In this document: piece after piece, positions 61,468 to 64,000 of the stretch
Layout: the number at the start of each line of letters is the position of its first letter
Numbering within the stretch: position 1 is the first letter of the stretch
NCBI GenBank assembly: GCA_022824025.1
Contig: JAJEBF010000033.1
Location: 64,001-128,000 of the forward strand
Source of the DNA: Caldilineaceae bacterium
GTDB taxonomy: Bacteria; Chloroflexota; Anaerolineae; Caldilineales; Caldilineaceae
DNA length: 64,000 nucleotides
Direction: 5' to 3'
Made by a program: the position numbers and the translations under genes
Notes under the pieces: model-generated
Told to the model about the DNA's origin: nothing
Databases searched by the model: none
The model's input: only the letters and a program-made list of their open reading frames with translations

Positions 61468-61920
61468 TCAGGTCGCTACGTAGTAGGCAACATCCCGGCC
61501 CTTGGTGGCCCAGTAGATGTTGTGAATGTCTTCGATTGCGGCCATCAGGTCGTTGGCTGCATCGAGATCAACGCCCTGCTTGACAGCGGAGCAAAGCTTG
61601 GCAGCGTTCCAGAACTTGCCGTGCAGGTCGGGGTACTGTTCCAGGTGCTCCGGCTTGAAGTAGTCGGTCCAGAGGATGAGCAGTTCTTCCTTGGCCAGGT
61701 GCGCCTGCTGCTCCTTGATGGTGACGAAGCGACCGTAGGTGTTGTGGTCGGCAGACTCAGCGGGGCCAAGGTCGATGATTTTCTGGGTCATCGAGAGGGC
61801 CGCCTCGGCCGCGATGCGGGCGGAGGCCGGGTCATAGACACCACAGGGACCGTCGCAGTGGGCGCTGACGGTGTCGACTGCGGTCTTGGCAATGAGCTTG
61901 GTGATGGCTTCCCTGAACAT
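61468..61920 (-). CDS. sodN: Nickel superoxide dismutase
   Basis: 150 residues. The nickel hook is HCDGPCGVYDP at residues 21-31: after removal of the 20-residue leader, His1 (amine and side chain), Cys2 and Cys6 bind nickel. The rest is the four-helix fold (ARIAAEAALSMTQKI, NTYGRFVTIKEQQAHLAKEELLILWTDYF, KFWNAAKLCSAVKQGVDLDAANDLMAAI). It converts superoxide to O2 and H2O2 in the cytoplasm. Position 4 of the hook is Gly where Leu is often seen. AAAGGA precedes the ATG. sodX follows downstream. Confidence 0.97.
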   Translation of the reverse strand: MFREAITKLIAKTAVDTVSAHCDGPCGVYDPASARIAAEAALSMTQKIIDLGPAESADHNTYGRFVTIKEQQAHLAKEELLILWTDYFKPEHLEQYPDLHGKFWNAAKLCSAVKQGVDLDAANDLMAAIEDIHNIYWATKGRDVAYYVAT

Positions 61921-62283
61921 GTGGAATCCTTTCTGTGGTCGTGAAGTTCGGACGTTGGACAGCGCTCTGATAATCGACTGCGAAATTGTCGTAACTTTTT
62001 GGCGGCCACGATTGTGTGTCGTGCGCGATGCGCGGCGTTGCGCCCATGTTACGTCGAGTCAAGAACAGCCAGAAACGGCGGTCAGGCGGTTCTCTATCTT
62101 TGCAAGCAGGGAAAGTATACCGAAAACGGATAAACGAGTCAATAGTTCAGTGAAAGTTAGGGCGCCGAACAGTGTGGGGGCGAGCGGCGGGGAAGGGAAG
62201 GGGAACTGCGGGAGATCTGCGGGGAAAAGGGGGAGGCGTGCGGGGGCCGAAGCGTAGAGTGTATGTGGACAGGACAGCAGGGC
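61921..62283 (-). other. Upstream region of sodN, 363 bp
   Basis: No gene recognised. It contains the sodN promoter at 62114-62142 and a predicted 5' leader of about 186 nt with a small CACGA/TCGTG hairpin. The part above 62150 is G-rich low-complexity sequence downstream of the next gene. Confidence 0.5.
62114..62142 (-). promoter_or_regulatory. sodN: Sigma-70-type promoter for sodN
   Basis: On the minus strand TTGACT (62142-62137) and TATACT (62119-62114) are separated by exactly 17 bp, the best full promoter in the window. Transcription would start near 62107. A high basal level of SodN fits this strength. No regulator site is identified. Confidence 0.7.
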
Positions 62284-63159
62284 CTAATCCTCTCGCGTGA
62301 AAATGTAGTGCCACTCATCTTCTATGGGAATGCAGTTTGTCAACGTGTAGCCGGCCGCCAGACAGTCTTCGGCGGCTTGGCGAATGAACATGCGCCAGTC
62401 GAATAGCAGGCTGCCCGGTTCGCGGCGCAGGGCATCGACGTTGTCGGGTAGAGGGAGGGCGTAGGGACGGCCATCGGGGGGCGGGAGCGGGAAGCGCGGG
62501 GCCCTGGGCGCGTTGCCGCGAGGAGAGTGTGCGCGGGCGCGTTGCAGCGAATCGATGGACACTTCCTGGGGCGGGGGATTGCCGTCGAGAGCGTTTCGCA
62601 CGCGGGAGCTATTCAGATACCAGTCCACCTGAAATCGGTCGGTCGGCATGCCGGCATTGAGGCTGTCGGTCATTTCGCCATAGACGTTGCGGAGATAGGT
62701 GGTGCTTACGGCGCCAAGGCGGCTTATATTGAGACGTGCGTTGATTCTTTGGAGCGGGTCGAAGGTCCACGTTACCCATTCGGTCCATCCCTGCCGCAGC
62801 AGCTCTTCTCTTTGGGACAGTTTCAGGCGAAACCCGATGCCGCGGCCGTGCCATGCGGGGAGGACGCCCATGATATGGCTGCAGAATTTGAGTTGCCGCT
62901 GGCCGGCGCTGCCGTAACCAAAGGCGGGCCAGCCGAAGGAAAAGCCGACGAGGCCGCCTGTTTCTTCGGCGCCGCGGTCAACGAAGGCCCCCTGCAGCAG
63001 ACCGCCGCTTTTGGACTGTGTGACCAGCACATGGATGGACATGGTGTCGCCGTGGCCGCCGCCCCACACGAGATCCTGGACGACCTGTACGCGGCGGCAG
63101 TCTTCGACAGCGTTTAGTGTGCGGATTTCCAATGAGTCATTCATCTTAATTCTGTCCAT
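62284..63159 (-). CDS. GNAT-like protein (COG3375-type)
   Basis: 291 residues. The GNAT-like core is FCSHIMGVLPAWHGRGIGFRLKLSQREELLRQG, with the acetyl-CoA loop WHGRGIG at about residues 104-110, then WTEWVTWTFDPLQRINARLNISRLGAVSTTYLRNVYG, a pattern seen in the uncharacterised COG3375 group. A Pro/Arg-rich linker (about 215-240) and an extra C-terminal domain follow (LFDWRMFIRQAAEDCLAAGYTLT). The acceptor substrate is unknown. ATG 63159 or 63144 may be the start; neither has a clear ribosome site. Confidence 0.75.
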   Translation of the reverse strand: MDRIKMNDSLEIRTLNAVEDCRRVQVVQDLVWGGGHGDTMSIHVLVTQSKSGGLLQGAFVDRGAEETGGLVGFSFGWPAFGYGSAGQRQLKFCSHIMGVLPAWHGRGIGFRLKLSQREELLRQGWTEWVTWTFDPLQRINARLNISRLGAVSTTYLRNVYGEMTDSLNAGMPTDRFQVDWYLNSSRVRNALDGNPPPQEVSIDSLQRARAHSPRGNAPRAPRFPLPPPDGRPYALPLPDNVDALRREPGSLLFDWRMFIRQAAEDCLAAGYTLTNCIPIEDEWHYIFTRED

Positions 63160-63213
63160 CTCAGTGTTCAGGAGGGCGCCGATGCGCCGGTTCCGCGCAG
63201 CGGCTTTCGCGGC

Positions 63214-64000
63214 TTATATTCTGTCAAAGCGGGCGACCAGGGTCGCGCCGGGCTGATGGGGCTGCAGGTCGATGGGCTGCACTGCGGTAAGGCGATAACC
63301 GGCCTCGTTGACGGCGTCCAGCGCCCTTGCCAGGCGCGACGGTTCGTCTGTGATGAACGCGCACCGGCGGATGCGCATTCGGGTGAGGAGGGAGAACAAC
63401 TCCGGGTTGACGATACCCTGGGGCGGCGAGAGCAGGACGGCGTCGAAGCTGTAGTTGCCGCGCCGCAGTTTCCGAATGGCCGGCAGAATCTCGCCGTGCC
63501 AGGCGTCGGCATTGTCGAGACGGTCGAGATTGGCGCGTAGCGCGGCTGAGAGCAGCTCCGCCTCTTCGACGGCGACGACAGTGGCGGCCAGTTCGGACAA
63601 GACGGTTGTGCGGGCGCCGATGCCGGCCCATAGTTCCAAGAGGTGTTCGAAGGGCTTAAGTTCGAGCAGATCTGCCGCGACGGCGGCGAGGACCTCGTCT
63701 GCCAGAAGGTGGCCGCTGCGGGCTTCGCCGAGAACCGGTGGGAAGGCAGTGAGCTGTTGGTCCTGGACCTGGGCGGCGTAACTCCAGTCGCCTACAAGCA
63801 GTTCCAGCGATGGGTCGACAGTTTCCTGGAGGAAGAAGACATTTACCGGCAGGTCCAGTTCGAGGCTGGGGGGATCGCCGCGTTCGCTGTGGAGAATGAG
63901 TACGCCTTTGGCCGCCTCGCTCAGGGAATCGGCTGTACCGCCGACGGCAAGCGTAATGCCATCTACGGAGGGAGTTTCCGGTTCGGGCGCGGATTCCGGT
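63214..64000 (-). CDS. TrmA/RlmD-family RNA methyltransferase-like protein (partial, catalytic Cys replaced)
   Basis: The frame is open to the window edge, giving about 261 residues of the C-terminal part. The class I SAM-binding motif is HLLELWAGIGARTTVLSE (about residues 118-135), with VVAVEEAE next and LLSPPQGI in the position of the DPPR motif. The TrmA-type catalytic segment, normally SCNPATLARD, reads ITDEPSRLARA here, so the nucleophilic Cys is replaced by Asp. The ending VQPIDLQPHQPGATLVARFDR matches the family's DFPHT-HVE-V-L-R end. It is probably a catalytically altered relative that may not methylate uracil C5. The N-terminus is outside the window. Confidence 0.7.
   Translation of the reverse strand, partial: PESAPEPETPSVDGITLAVGGTADSLSEAAKGVLILHSERGDPPSLELDLPVNVFFLQETVDPSLELLVGDWSYAAQVQDQQLTAFPPVLGEARSGHLLADEVLAAVAADLLELKPFEHLLELWAGIGARTTVLSELAATVVAVEEAELLSAALRANLDRLDNADAWHGEILPAIRKLRRGNYSFDAVLLSPPQGIVNPELFSLLTRMRIRRCAFITDEPSRLARALDAVNEAGYRLTAVQPIDLQPHQPGATLVARFDRI

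Noticed and set aside
1-64000. tRNA, rRNA, CRISPR arrays, transposases, phage genes or replication origins
   Set aside because: I looked for cloverleaf arms, regularly spaced repeats and integrase or transposase motifs and saw none; a tRNAscan or ISfinder search could still reveal a missed short element.

Overview
The window looks like a high-GC chromosomal segment from a member of the Chloroflexota, most likely a Caldilineae-type, marine or host-associated lineage. This is inferred from the gene content: ABC lipoproteins with LAAC lipoboxes followed by Ala/Pro linkers, several Gfo/Idh/MocA oxidoreductases beside phytanoyl-CoA-dioxygenase-like enzymes, a nickel superoxide dismutase, free use of GTG and TTG starts, and a thioredoxin-fold selenoprotein. 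No rRNA, tRNA, CRISPR array, transposase or phage gene was seen.

Layout. At 0-4 kb are a two-component system (sensor cut by the window edge, plus its response regulator), a secreted spondin-LysM protein with methionine-rich linkers, and a TlpA-like lipoprotein whose first active-site cysteine is an in-frame TGA followed by a bacterial SECIS-like hairpin. At 4-11 kb are a helicase-like protein, a 1265-residue protein joining a glycosidase-like barrel, an Ig-like domain and three amidase/PGRP domains (only the last with an intact zinc site), and scpA. At 11-15 kb, on the minus strand, are acs and sucCD. At 15-21 kb, minus strand, is an amino-sugar-type operon: BadF-type kinase, amidohydrolase, and a CUT1 ABC transporter without an ATPase. 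At 21-24 kb is a tight four-gene cassette (hisB, threonine-dehydratase-like, dihydroorotate-dehydrogenase-like, membrane protein) flanked by two copies of a short dispersed repeat. At 24-26.3 kb is a poorly coding, less typical region with small membrane proteins and a structured stretch ending in a terminator-like hairpin.

At 26.3-41.6 kb, plus strand, is a large carbohydrate-derivative catabolic region: five Gfo/Idh/MocA proteins (two A/B pairs plus one divergent), a discoidin-sugar dehydrogenase, a Tat-exported CUT1 binding protein with two permeases, two GNATs, two PhyH-like enzymes (one with HRG instead of HxD) and an alpha/beta hydrolase. At 41.6-50.2 kb are thiolase and a FadN-like fused beta-oxidation protein with an orphan nucleotidyltransferase between them, a TauE/SafE exporter, two aminotransferases and a DUF433/DUF5615 toxin-antitoxin-like pair. 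At 50-57 kb are adenine deaminase, a ribokinase-like kinase, an M20 peptidase, a DUF1232 protein and an XPB-N-terminal-like protein. At 57-61 kb is a dipeptide-type ABC transporter without ATPases. At 61-64 kb are sodN and its maturation protease sodX, separated by an intrinsic terminator, then a GNAT-like protein and a TrmA/RlmD-like methyltransferase that lacks the catalytic cysteine and runs off the window.

Together the genes describe an aerobic heterotroph taking up sugars, amino sugars and peptides. The sugar derivatives would be processed by NAD(P)-dependent oxidoreductases and Fe(II)/2-oxoglutarate-type enzymes, and acyl units by acs, beta-oxidation and sucCD. The strongest unusual items are the selenocysteine TlpA, the triple-PGRP glycosidase fusion, the HxG PhyH enzyme, the 26 kb leader region and the sodN/sodX attenuation layout.
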